Of a stretch of 64,000 bases of DNA, positions 24,503-32,888 are shown piece by piece (the stretch's first letter is position 1; each line of letters starts with the position of its first letter). The translations under genes and the position numbers were made by a program. The DNA comes from Actinocatenispora sera (GTDB lineage: Bacteria; Actinomycetota; Actinomycetes; Mycobacteriales; Micromonosporaceae): the NCBI RefSeq assembly GCF_018324685.1, contig NZ_AP023354.1, forward strand, positions 248,001 to 312,000, read 5' to 3'. Under the pieces are notes generated by a model. It was given only the letters and a program-made list of their open reading frames with translations, had not been told where the DNA came from and made no database searches.

Positions 24503-25171
24503 GTGACCGATGGTTTGCCTCAGCCGGGCACCCGCGCGCGGGCCGGGACGCGCCGCGACGCACCGGGTACCGCGCTGCGCTCGGACGCCCGGGACAACCG
24601 GGACCGGATCCTCGATGCAGCCCGCGCGCTGTTCGCCACCGAAGGGCTGGACGTACCGATGCGCGAGGTCGCCCGGCGCGCCGGGGTCGGTCCGGCGACC
24701 CTCTACCGGCGCTTCCCGACCAAGGAAAGGCTCGTCACCGAGGCGTTCACCGACCAGCTGCACACCTGCCGCGGCATCGTCGACGAGGGCCTGGCCGATC
24801 CGGATCCGTGGCACGGCTTCTGCCAGGTACTGGAGCGGATCTGCGTGCTGCACGCCGGTGACCGGGGATTCACCGAGGCCTTCATCGCGACGTACCCGAG
24901 GGCGGTGGACTTCGCCGCGGAACGCAGCCGCACGATGACCGCGATGCACACGCTGGCCGCCCGGGCCCAACGGGCCGGGCAGCTGCGTGCCGACTTCGTC
25001 CTGGACGACCTGATCCTGATGATCATGGCCAACCGCGGCATCCGGGGCACCTCGACCGCCGCCCGGGTCGCCGCGTCGCGACGCTTCGTCGCACTCGCCG
25101 TCGAGGCGTTCCGGGCCGCACCGGGCCACCCGCCGCTGCCCCCGGTCGGCCGGCTGGCCTTCGGCGCCTGA
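24503..25171 (+). CDS. TetR-family regulator
   Basis: A 222-residue regulator. The HTH lies at about residues 35-80 (RDRILDAARALFATEGLDVPMREVARRAGVGPATLYRRFPTKERLV is the TetR consensus, quoted here as a landmark). The C-terminal part fits the TetR_C subgroup with the DLILMIMANRGI helix. The GTG at 24503 is chosen; an in-frame GTG at 24494 is equally possible. It is divergent from the quinone reductase gene, which is its likely target. Confidence 0.88.
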   Translation: MTDGLPQPGTRARAGTRRDAPGTALRSDARDNRDRILDAARALFATEGLDVPMREVARRAGVGPATLYRRFPTKERLVTEAFTDQLHTCRGIVDEGLADPDPWHGFCQVLERICVLHAGDRGFTEAFIATYPRAVDFAAERSRTMTAMHTLAARAQRAGQLRADFVLDDLILMIMANRGIRGTSTAARVAASRRFVALAVEAFRAAPGHPPLPPVGRLAFGA

Positions 25172-25304
25172 CGGCGGCGGTGCGCCGCCCACGCACGGCC
25201 AGCGGGCCATCCGCGCGGGCCGGGGAGGCGGGCATGCGGCCCGACCCGCCGCCGGTCGGCGTGGTGCCGGGCCGGCGGTGGCCCGAGCCGGAAGCGGCCG
25301 CGGA

Positions 25305-26615
25305 TCAGTCGGTGGCGACGATCATGCCGGCGGCGACGGTGCGGTTGGTCTGCTCGTCGATGAGCACGAACCCGCCGGTGGTGCGGTTGCGCCGGTACTC
25401 GTCGGCGAGCAGCGGCCGGGTGGTGCGCAGCTTGATCCGGCCGATCTCGTTCAGCGACAGCGAATCCGCCGACTCGTCCCGGTGCAGCGTGTTGACGTCG
25501 AGCCGGTAGTGCAGGTCGCGCACCATCGCCCGGGCCGAGTGCGTGGTGTGCTTGATGGCGTACTTGCCGCGCGGCCGCAGCGGCCGCTGCTCGTCCATCC
25601 AGCAGATCATCGCCTCGATGTCCTGCGCCTGCGCCGGAGCGTTGTTCGGCCGGCAGATCAGGTCGCCGCGGGAGACGTCGAGCTCGTCGTCGAGCCGGAT
25701 CGTCACCGACATCGGCGCGAACGCCTCGGCCACCGGGCCGTCCGCGGTGTCGATGCCGGCGATGCGGGTGGTGAACCCGGACGGCAGCACCATCACCTCG
25801 TCGCCCGGCTTGAACACACCGGATGCGATCTGCCCGGCGTACCCCCGGTAGTCGGGGTGGGCGGACGACTGCGGCCGGATCACGTACTGCACCGGGAACC
25901 GCGCGTCGACCAGGTTGCGGTCCGACGCGATGTGCACGTTCTCCAGGTGGTGCAGCAGCGAGGACCCCTCGTACCAGGGCATCTTCGCCGACCGGGACAC
26001 CACGTTGTCGCCGTGCAGCGCCGAGATCGGGATGACCGTCAGGTCGGGCGCGTCGAGCTTGGTGGCGAACGCGGTGAACTCGGCGTGAATGTCATCGAAG
26101 ACCTGCTGCGAGTAGTCGACCAGGTCCATCTTGTTCACGCACAGCACCAGGTGTGGCACCCGCAGCAGCGAGCACAGGAACGCGTGCCGGCGGGACTGCT
26201 CGACCAGCCCCTTGCGCGCGTCGACCAGGATCAGCGCCAGGTCGGCGGTGGACGCACCGGTGACCATGTTCCGGGTGTACTGGATGTGTCCCGGGGTGTC
26301 GGCGATGATGAACTTGCGCCGCGGCGTGGCGAAGTAGCGGTACGCCACGTCGATCGTGATGCCCTGCTCCCGCTCGGCCCGCAGCCCGTCGGTCAGCAGC
26401 GCCAGGTTGGTGTACTCGTCGCCGCGCGCCGCCGACGTCGACTCGACCGCCGCCAGCTGGTCGGTGAAGATCGACTTCGAGTCGTACAGCAGCCGGCCGA
26501 TCAGCGTCGACTTCCCGTCGTCGACGCTGCCGGCGGTGGCGAACCGCAGCAGGTCGACCGACTCGTGCTCGGCGTCGGGACGCCCCGTCTCGTCGCTCAC
26601 GTGGTCGCTGCCCAT
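25305..26615 (-). CDS. cysN: Sulfate adenylyltransferase subunit 1 (GTPase)
   Basis: A 436-residue EF-Tu-like GTPase that drives APS formation by CysD. G1 is GSVDDGKSTL (about residues 29-38), G2 lies in EREQGITIDVAYRYF, G3 is DTPGH (about 107-111) and G4 is NKMD (about 161-164), followed by beta-barrel domains 2 and 3. There is no fused APS kinase domain; that function is at 1905-3416. The ATG follows the cysD stop with no gap (TAA-ATG), so the subunits are translated together. It acts in the cytosol as CysDN. Confidence 0.97.
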   Translation of the reverse strand: MGSDHVSDETGRPDAEHESVDLLRFATAGSVDDGKSTLIGRLLYDSKSIFTDQLAAVESTSAARGDEYTNLALLTDGLRAEREQGITIDVAYRYFATPRRKFIIADTPGHIQYTRNMVTGASTADLALILVDARKGLVEQSRRHAFLCSLLRVPHLVLCVNKMDLVDYSQQVFDDIHAEFTAFATKLDAPDLTVIPISALHGDNVVSRSAKMPWYEGSSLLHHLENVHIASDRNLVDARFPVQYVIRPQSSAHPDYRGYAGQIASGVFKPGDEVMVLPSGFTTRIAGIDTADGPVAEAFAPMSVTIRLDDELDVSRGDLICRPNNAPAQAQDIEAMICWMDEQRPLRPRGKYAIKHTTHSARAMVRDLHYRLDVNTLHRDESADSLSLNEIGRIKLRTTRPLLADEYRRNRTTGGFVLIDEQTNRTVAAGMIVATD

Positions 26616-27524
26616 TTAGAAGTAGCCCTCCCGCTTGCGGTCCTCCATCGCGGACTCGCTGAGCTTGTCGTCGCCGCGGGTCGCACCGCGCTCGGTGATC
26701 CGCGTCGCGGCCACCTCGTCGATCACCTTCGCCACCGTGTCGGCCTCGGACGGCACCGCCGCGGTGCAGGTCGCGTCGCCGACGGTGCGGTACCGGACCC
26801 GCTCGGTGCGGACCGTCTCGCCGTCGGCGAGCACGATGAACTCGTTCACCGCGTACAGCATGCCGTCGCGCTCGACCACGTCGCGATCGGCCGCGAAGTA
26901 CACGTCGGGCAGGCCGATGCGCTCGGCCGCGATGTAGTGCCAGATGTCGAGTTCGGTCCAGTTCGACAGCGGGAACACCCGGATCGACTCGCCCGGCTGC
27001 ACCCGCGCGTTGTACAACGACCACAGCTCGGGCCGCTGGTTCTTCGGATCCCACTGGCCGAACTCGTCCCGGAAGCTGAACATCCGCTCCTTGGCCCGGG
27101 CCTTCTCCTCGTCCCGCCGGGCGCCGCCGAACAGCGCGTCGAACCGGTACTTCTCCACCGCCTCCAGCAGCACCGGGGTCTGGATCCGGTTGCGCATCCC
27201 GTTCGCCGGGTCGACCACCAGGCCGGTCTCGATCGCCTCCGGCACGCTCGCCACGATCAACTGGACGCCGAGCTCCTCCACCCGGCGGTCCCGGAACGCG
27301 AGCACCTCGGCGAAGTTCTGCCCGGTGTCGACGTGCATCACCGGAAACGGGATCGGCGCCGGCCAGAACGCCTTCTGCGCCAGGTGCAGCATCACGATCG
27401 AGTCCTTGCCACCGGAGAACAGCAGACAGGGACGTTCGAACTCGGCGGCCACCTCGCGGAACACGAAGATGCTCTCCGCCTCCAGCGCGTCCAGCTGGCT
27501 GAAGCGGTAGTCGGTGGAACCCAT
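26616..27524 (-). CDS. cysD: Sulfate adenylyltransferase subunit 2
   Basis: A 302-residue PP-loop ATP pyrophosphatase that adenylylates sulfate. LLFSGGKDSIVML (about residues 33-45) is the PP-loop, and MHVDTGQNF and VFPLSNWTELDIWHYI are family signatures. The C-terminus DDKLSESAMEDRKREGYF is the usual CysD ending. The ATG has AGGAG upstream. It is second in the order cysQ-cysD-cysN on the minus strand, 174 bp after cysQ. No cysH or sulfite reductase gene is visible nearby. Confidence 0.97.
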   Translation of the reverse strand: MGSTDYRFSQLDALEAESIFVFREVAAEFERPCLLFSGGKDSIVMLHLAQKAFWPAPIPFPVMHVDTGQNFAEVLAFRDRRVEELGVQLIVASVPEAIETGLVVDPANGMRNRIQTPVLLEAVEKYRFDALFGGARRDEEKARAKERMFSFRDEFGQWDPKNQRPELWSLYNARVQPGESIRVFPLSNWTELDIWHYIAAERIGLPDVYFAADRDVVERDGMLYAVNEFIVLADGETVRTERVRYRTVGDATCTAAVPSEADTVAKVIDEVAATRITERGATRGDDKLSESAMEDRKREGYF

Positions 27525-27698
27525 CGTCCACTCCTGTCCGGTATCGACGTCGATCAGAGGTCTGCGGCCAGCCGGCCCGGCGACGCACGAACGACCCGTG
27601 GCACGTCGGCCGTCTCCGGGGCCACCGCGGCGAGGCGGGCGCGGGTCATCGATCCACCCATGCTGCCGGATCGCCGGGTCAGGCGTCCACGGCGAAAC

Positions 27699-28550
27699 TC
27701 ACATCACATCATCTTCCAGGCCGACACCTAGCTCGGCCAACACTTCCAGCAGCCGCGGTGCCAGGTCGCGCCGGCAGACCAGCACGTCCGGCAGCCACGG
27801 ATCGGGCCGGTTGTACTGCAGCGGCGAGCCGTCCACCCGGGACGCGTGCAGCCCGGTCGCGAGGGCCACCGCCACCGGTGCCGCCGAGTCCCACTCGTAC
27901 TGCCCGCCGGCGTGCACGTAGGCGTCGACCCGGCCCTGCACCACGGCGGCCATCTTCGCGCCGGCCGACCCCATCGGTACCACCTCGCCGTCCACCCGTT
28001 CGCACAGGTCGGCGAGGAACCCCGGTGGCCGGGTGCGGCTCGCGGCGAGCCGGATCGGGCCGGCGTGCATCGGCGGGTACGTCGGTGGGGCGTCGGTGCC
28101 GAGCACCGTCCCACCGGCCTGCGCCGGCAACGCCACCGCACCGGCGACCAGCCGGCCCGCGTCCGCCGGCCGGTCGCCGCCGGCGGCGCCGCGCTGCCAG
28201 AGCGCGACGTGTACCGCCCAGTCGGATCGGCCCGCCTCGGCGAACTCGCGGGTGCCGTCCAGCGGGTCGACGATCCAGACCCGCTCGGCGGCGAGCCGGG
28301 CATGGTCGTACCGCTCGCCCTCCTCGGACAGCACCGCGTCGCCGGGCCGCCACCGGGCCAGCTCGTCGACCAGCAACTCGTGCGCCCGCCGGTCGCCGGC
28401 GGCGCGCAACGCCGCCGGATCGCCGAACCCCAGCTCGGCACGCAACTCGGCCAGCGCGGTGCCGGCCCGGTCGGCCAGCCAGCGGGCGAACGCGGCATCG
28501 CTGGCCGGCGCCACCACGCCGCTGCCGGCGAGCGCCGACTGCTCCTCCAT
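27699..28550 (-). CDS. cysQ: 3'(2'),5'-bisphosphate nucleotidase (PAP phosphatase)
   Basis: A 283-residue inositol-monophosphatase-superfamily enzyme. The metal-binding signatures are LSEEGER (about residues 73-79), DPLDGTREF (about 96-104) and YEWDSAAPVAVA (about 221-232). CysQ removes the 3'-phosphate of PAP, the product left after every sulfotransferase reaction, and so keeps sulfation running. The ATG has AGGAG upstream. Its position before cysDN, near two sulfotransferases, fits PAP recycling. The 174-bp gap to cysD could hold a second start site and contains an unsupported 35-codon frame. Confidence 0.93.
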   Translation of the reverse strand: MEEQSALAGSGVVAPASDAAFARWLADRAGTALAELRAELGFGDPAALRAAGDRRAHELLVDELARWRPGDAVLSEEGERYDHARLAAERVWIVDPLDGTREFAEAGRSDWAVHVALWQRGAAGGDRPADAGRLVAGAVALPAQAGGTVLGTDAPPTYPPMHAGPIRLAASRTRPPGFLADLCERVDGEVVPMGSAGAKMAAVVQGRVDAYVHAGGQYEWDSAAPVAVALATGLHASRVDGSPLQYNRPDPWLPDVLVCRRDLAPRLLEVLAELGVGLEDDVM

Positions 28551-28581
28551 GACGCCACTCCTGCCACAGTCGTTCGGGAAC

Positions 28582-30078
28582 TCAGTAGGCTCCGGACGTT
28601 CGTACCACGGCCGTAACGGTACGCAGCAGGATCACCAGGTCCAACGACAGGGACCAGGTCTCGACGTACCGCAGGTCGAGGCGGATCGCCTCCTCCCACG
28701 GCAGGTCGGATCGTCCCGACACCTGCCACAACCCGGTCAGGCCAGGCTTGACCACCAGCCTGCGCAGCATGTCCGCGGGGTAGCGGGCCACCTCGGCCGG
28801 CAGCGGGGGCCGCGGCCCGACCAGCGACATCTGCCCGACCAGGACGTTCACCAGTTGGGGGAGCTCGTCCACGGAAAACCGGCGCAGGTACCGGCCGATC
28901 CGGGTGACCCGCGGATCGTCCCGGATCTTGAACAACACCCCGGCGCCCTCGTCCAGCCGGGCCAGCTCGGCGAGCCGGGCGTCCGCGTCGACGTACATGC
29001 TGCGGAACTTCCAGATCGCAAACACCGCGCCGTCCCGGCCGACCCGGCCCTGCCGGTACAGCACCGGGCCCGGCGAGTCCAGCTTGATCGCCACCGCCAC
29101 CGCGGCCAGCAGCGGCGCCAGCACCAGCAGCAACAACGCCGCACCGCACCGGTCCACCAGCGCCTTCGCCGCCCGCGCCGACCCGCGCAGCCGGGCATGA
29201 TCGACATGCAGCATCGGCAGCCCGTCCACCGGTCGGATCGTGGTCCGCCCCGCCACGTCGATCAGCGCGCTCGCCACGATCAGGTCCACGTCCACCCGCT
29301 CCAGCCGCCAGGCCAGCCGGCGCAGCGCCACCCCGTCCAGTTCCGGGCAGGACAGCACCATCACCGTGTCCGCCTCCGCCGCCGCCACCGCCGCACCCGC
29401 GTCGGCGAAGGTACCCAGCACCGGCACCCCCAGGTCGGGCACCGGGCCCAGGGTCGGCCGGGGCCGCCGCCGCGGCACGCACGCGCCCACCACCTGCAAC
29501 CCGTGGTGGCGCTCGCGGTGCAGCTGCCGGCACACCTGCGCCACCGCCCGCCGGTGCCCCAGCACCACCACCCGCCGCAGGTGCCGTCCCGCCGCCCGCC
29601 GCCGGTGCAGCCACTGCCGCAACGCGAACCGAACCAGTACCGTCGCCACCACCGCCAGCGGCAACACGATCACCACGTACCCGCGGGACAGCCGCACCTC
29701 CGCCAGGTACGACCCGACCGTCACCACCGCGGCCAGCGTCACGCCGGCCCGCAACACCCGCTCGTACTCCGCCGTACCGACGAACAACCGGCGCTTCTCG
29801 TACGCGTGATTGGCCGCCAGCGCCGCCACCCAGCCCACCGGCAACAGCGCCACGACCAGCAGGTACACCCTGTTGTAGGCGGTCACATCGGGACCGAACC
29901 GGGCCGAGAAGCCGATCGCGCCGGCCAGCAGCCCGACCGCCAGGTCACCGGCCAGCATCGCCAGCAGGTACCGGGACTCCCACGGCCGGCGCCGCACCCG
30001 GGTCCGCGCCGGCCCGACGGCCACCGGCAGATCCACCGCAGGCAACGGACGCGCCGCGGGCGCCGCCACGTCCACCAT
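28582..30078 (-). CDS. Polyprenyl-phosphate sugar-1-phosphate transferase (WbaP/CpsE-type initiator)
   Basis: A 498-residue membrane enzyme that starts glycan synthesis by moving a sugar-1-phosphate onto undecaprenyl phosphate. Four N-terminal membrane segments (about residues 35-150), a cytosolic CoA-binding-like middle domain (about 165-270), and a fifth hydrophobic segment ALLLLVLAPLLAAVAVAIKL lead to the catalytic domain. Catalytic landmarks are DSPGPVLYRQGRVGRDG, WKFRSM, RRFSVDELPQLVNVL, SLVGPRPPLP and KPGLTGLWQVSGRS. The ATG at 30078 has GGAGG 8 bases upstream; longer TTG/GTG starts lack one. It likely initiates the glycan exported by the 6064-13471 operon. Confidence 0.93.
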   Translation of the reverse strand: MVDVAAPAARPLPAVDLPVAVGPARTRVRRRPWESRYLLAMLAGDLAVGLLAGAIGFSARFGPDVTAYNRVYLLVVALLPVGWVAALAANHAYEKRRLFVGTAEYERVLRAGVTLAAVVTVGSYLAEVRLSRGYVVIVLPLAVVATVLVRFALRQWLHRRRAAGRHLRRVVVLGHRRAVAQVCRQLHRERHHGLQVVGACVPRRRPRPTLGPVPDLGVPVLGTFADAGAAVAAAEADTVMVLSCPELDGVALRRLAWRLERVDVDLIVASALIDVAGRTTIRPVDGLPMLHVDHARLRGSARAAKALVDRCGAALLLLVLAPLLAAVAVAIKLDSPGPVLYRQGRVGRDGAVFAIWKFRSMYVDADARLAELARLDEGAGVLFKIRDDPRVTRIGRYLRRFSVDELPQLVNVLVGQMSLVGPRPPLPAEVARYPADMLRRLVVKPGLTGLWQVSGRSDLPWEEAIRLDLRYVETWSLSLDLVILLRTVTAVVRTSGAY

Positions 30079-30156
30079 CGGCCATGCCTCCGCCGCCACA
30101 CACCGGTCATTCAGCGAAGACAACGCCGGGACGGATCACTTCGTCACGGCAACAAC

Positions 30157-30176
30157 ACGTAACGTTGCTATTACGT
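30157..30176 (-). promoter_or_regulatory. Inverted repeat ACGTAA-N8-TTACGT upstream of the sugar transferase
   Basis: ACGTAA (30157-30162) and TTACGT (30171-30176) form a perfect 6-bp inverted repeat in a locally AT-rich patch. It lies between the pth stop (which it overlaps) and the sugar transferase start. It could be an operator for the latter gene. No cognate regulator is evident. Confidence 0.35.
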
Positions 30177-30755
30177 TGCGTGGAACGAGTTCTGGGCCCA
30201 CTCCACCCCATGCTCCACGACCGCCTCCGCCGCATCTGCCGCCTGCTCCACCAGCACGTCGAGCTCCTTGCGCTCCACCGAGGAGAACGGCTTCAACACG
30301 AAGTCGGCCGGATCCTGACGGCCCGGCGGCCGGCCGATCCCGAACCTGACCCGCGCGTACTCCTTGCTGCCCAGCGACCGCGAGATCGACCGCAGGCCGT
30401 TGTGACCACCCTCGCCGCCACCGCGCTTGAGCCGGACCGACCCGTACGGCAGATCCAGCTCGTCGTGCACCACGACCAGCCGATCCACCCCGACCGAGTA
30501 GAACGCCGCGACCGCCGCCACCGGCCCACCCGCCAGATTCATGAACGACTGCGGCTTCACCACCACCAGCTTGGAACCGCCCGGGCCACCCAACCAGCCC
30601 TCCGCGACCTGCGCCTTCGCCCGGCCATGCCGCTTGAACGCCGCACCCAACCGGCCCGCCAACACATCCGCCACCAGGAACCCGGCATTGTGCCGGTGCG
30701 TCGCGTACTCCGGGCCCGGATTGCCCAACCCGACCACCACGAACGGTCCGGACAC
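30171..30755 (-). CDS. pth: Peptidyl-tRNA hydrolase
   Basis: A 194-residue enzyme that frees tRNA from prematurely released peptidyl-tRNA. [22 protein letters not shown] (catalytic Asn and His in the first 25 residues), [13 protein letters not shown] (substrate-binding Asn) and [12 protein letters not shown] (catalytic Asp) are all present. The GTG at 30755 is chosen because GGGAGGG sits 5 bases upstream and the length matches Pth. A longer frame would add 14 residues. It follows rplY, with a hairpin terminator between them. Confidence 0.96.
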   Translation of the reverse strand: MSGPFVVVGLGNPGPEYATHRHNAGFLVADVLAGRLGAAFKRHGRAKAQVAEGWLGGPGGSKLVVVKPQSFMNLAGGPVAAVAAFYSVGVDRLVVVHDELDLPYGSVRLKRGGGEGGHNGLRSISRSLGSKEYARVRFGIGRPPGRQDPADFVLKPFSSVERKELDVLVEQAADAAEAVVEHGVEWAQNSFHAT

Positions 30756-30776
30756 CAGCCCTCCCACGCACACGAA

Positions 30777-30805
30777 ACGGGGGCGTGCCATTCGCACGCC
30801 CCCGT
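30777..30805 (-). terminator. Hairpin between rplY and pth
   Basis: ACGGGGGCGTGC (30777-30788) and GCACGCCCCCGT (30794-30805) form a perfect 12-bp stem with a 5-base loop. It lies 56 bp after the rplY stop, just upstream of pth. It probably ends or attenuates the rplY transcript. Confidence 0.8.
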
Positions 30806-30860
30806 CGAGACTACGAGACCCTGCTGCCGGGTCCGCTCAGGCCTGTCGCCGAACCCCGGC

Positions 30861-31496
30861 TCAGGCCTCGACCTTCTCGGCCTCCTCGGCCGCCGACGCC
30901 TCCGCACCGCCCTCCGTCGAGGTCTCCGCCTCGACCTGCGCGGCGCTCGGCGCCGCCACGATCGACACCACGGTCGCCTCCGGGTCACCGGTCAGCTCGG
31001 CGCCCTCCGGCAGCGGCACCTGCCCCGCCAGCACCCGGTCACCGACACCCAGACCCTCGATCGACACCTCGAACTGCTCCGGCACGTGCGTCGCCTCGAC
31101 GTTCACCGCCAGCGTGTCCAGATCCTGCACCACCAGGCCGTCGGACTCCTTGGCCATCTCGCCGGTGATGTGCACCGCCACCTCGACCGCGACCTTCTCG
31201 CCGCGCCGCACGATCAGCAGATCGACGTGGTCGATGGTGTCCTTGATCGGGTCGCGCTGCAGCGCCTTCGGCAGCGCCAGGGTGCGCGCGCCGTCCGCCA
31301 ACTCGATCGTGAACAGCTGGTTCGCCCCACCGTGACGCAACGCGTTGGTGAACTCGTGCGCCGGCAGTGCGACATGCTTCGGCTTCTCGCCGTGGCCGTA
31401 CAGCACGGCGGGAATCTTCCCTGCCCGACGAGTACGGCGGGCACCACCCTTGCCGAACTCTGTGCGGGGCTCGGCGCTGATACGGACCTCGGACAC
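30861..31496 (-). CDS. rplY: 50S ribosomal protein L25, long Ctc/TL5 form
   Basis: A 211-residue 5S rRNA-binding protein. The N-terminal L25 domain (about residues 3-92; PRTEFGKGGARRTRRAGKIPAVLYG) is followed by the TL5 beta-domain (about 100-185). It ends in an acidic Ala/Glu tail. The GTG start has AGGAG upstream. The gene order prs-rplY-pth is conserved in Actinobacteria. Long L25 proteins are called general stress protein Ctc. Confidence 0.96.
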   Translation of the reverse strand: MSEVRISAEPRTEFGKGGARRTRRAGKIPAVLYGHGEKPKHVALPAHEFTNALRHGGANQLFTIELADGARTLALPKALQRDPIKDTIDHVDLLIVRRGEKVAVEVAVHITGEMAKESDGLVVQDLDTLAVNVEATHVPEQFEVSIEGLGVGDRVLAGQVPLPEGAELTGDPEATVVSIVAAPSAAQVEAETSTEGGAEASAAEEAEKVEA

Positions 31497-31877
31497 GGGA
31501 GTACTCCTGTAAACGATGCTGCGGCCTGATTGCGAACTGGCTCGGCAGGGCGCCGAGCGCTGCGGTGCCGGGCGGGAGCGCGCGCGACCCGGGTCAACCG
31601 TGCTGGCTCAACACCGTGTCGATAACGACGGCCACAAGGCCGATCACGCCGACCGAAACAGTGGCTCTCGAAGAACCAGACCGATCAGGATCGAAACCGG
31701 ACCGTGGCCACCCTCGCCATGGCAACCCACCCAGTCTAGCCCCGGCCCTCTCGCACGTGTCCCCGGGTCCGACGATGAGACGCGGCACGCACCCGAACGT
31801 CGGTCACGGCAACCCCGATCACGCCGACGTGACCGCGCCGTACACCCGCCGCGACGAACCCTGGGCGCCGAAGCGCG
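31497..31877 (-). other. 381-bp intergenic region between prs and rplY
   Basis: No gene is supported here. A TAGACT hexamer on the minus strand (31733-31738) could be a -10 box for rplY, which would give a leader of about 230 bases. A 14-bp exact direct repeat CCGATCACGCCGAC occurs at 31640-31653 and 31815-31828; it has the same GATCA/CGTGATC flavour as other intergenic repeats in this window. Short open frames here lack ribosome sites. Confidence 0.4.
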
Positions 31878-32861
31878 CTAGCCGGACAAACCGCCGAACA
31901 GCGTCGTGACCGAGCCGTCCGCGAAGACCTCCCGGATCGCCCGCGCGATCAACGGCGCGATCGACAACTGGGTGATCTTGTCCAACCGCTTCTCCGGCGG
32001 GATCGGCAGCGTGTTGGTCATGATCACCTCCGAGATCTGCGAGTTCTTCAACCGCTCGGTCGCCGGATCCGACAACACCCCGTGCGTCGCCGCGACGATC
32101 ACGTCCGCCGCGCCCGCGGCGAACAGCGCGTCCGCCGCCTTGCAGATCGTGCCGCCCGAATCGATGATGTCGTCGATCGCCACACACACCCGGCCCTCGA
32201 CCTCACCGACCACCCGGTTCGCCGACACCTCGTTCGGCCGGGTGATGTCCCGGGTCTTGTGAATGAACGCCAGCGGGCAACCACCCAGCCGCTCCGTCCA
32301 ACGCTCCGCCAGCCGCACCCGACCCGAATCCGGCGACACCACCGTCATGTCCCGGCCGTCGTACTTGTTCCGCACGTAGTCGGCCAGCAGATCCAGCGCG
32401 AACAGGTGATCCACCGGGCCGTCGAAGAACCCCTGGATCTGCGCGGTGTGCAGATCCACCGTCAGGATCCGGTCCGCGCCGGCGGTCCGGAACAGGTCGG
32501 CCACCAGCCGGGCCGAGATCGGCTCCCGGCCGCGATGCTTCTTGTCCTGCCGCGCGTACGGGTAGAACGGCACCACGATCGTGATCCGCTTCGCCGAACC
32601 CCGCTTCAACGCGTCGATCATCAGCAGGGTCTCCATCACCCACTGGTTGATCGGCTCCGTCATGCTCTGCACCACGAAGGCATCCGAGCCGCGCACCGAC
32701 TCGTTGTAACGCACGTAGATCTCGCCGTTGGCGAAGTCGTACGCATCGGTCGGCGTCGGCGAAACCCCCAACGCCTGCCCGATCTCCTCCGCCAGGGCGG
32801 GGTACGCCCGGCCCGAGAAGAGCATCAACGACTTGTGGTTCTCCGCGACGATGCTGCCCAT
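31878..32861 (-). CDS. prs: Ribose-phosphate pyrophosphokinase
   Basis: A 327-residue enzyme making PRPP from ribose 5-phosphate and ATP for nucleotide, His and Trp synthesis. Landmarks: DFANGEIYVRYNESVRG (about residues 42-58), FYPYARQDKKHRGREPISA (about 99-117), the divalent-cation and PRPP motif TVDLHTAQIQGFF, and VCVAIDDIIDSGGT (about 222-235), the PRPP-binding site. ATG with a G-rich ribosome site, 27 bp after glmU; the glmU-prs order is conserved and probably co-transcribed. Confidence 0.98.
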   Translation of the reverse strand: MGSIVAENHKSLMLFSGRAYPALAEEIGQALGVSPTPTDAYDFANGEIYVRYNESVRGSDAFVVQSMTEPINQWVMETLLMIDALKRGSAKRITIVVPFYPYARQDKKHRGREPISARLVADLFRTAGADRILTVDLHTAQIQGFFDGPVDHLFALDLLADYVRNKYDGRDMTVVSPDSGRVRLAERWTERLGGCPLAFIHKTRDITRPNEVSANRVVGEVEGRVCVAIDDIIDSGGTICKAADALFAAGAADVIVAATHGVLSDPATERLKNSQISEVIMTNTLPIPPEKRLDKITQLSIAPLIARAIREVFADGSVTTLFGGLSG

Positions 32862-32888
32862 GACGGCCGCCCCCCTAGCGATGGAAAA

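Noticed and set aside
27554-27661. A 35-codon leader peptide between cysQ and cysD
   Set aside because: It has an ATG and a stop but no ribosome site, no cysteine run and no attenuator hairpin, so there is no support for translation.
25278-27731. An 817-codon plus-strand open frame over cysN and cysD
   Set aside because: It is His/Arg/Val-rich and antisense to conserved sulfate adenylyltransferase genes.
31594-31788. A 64-codon minus-strand frame between prs and rplY with a hydrophobic end
   Set aside because: It has no ribosome site and overlaps the probable rplY promoter; the hydrophobic stretch is short and isolated.
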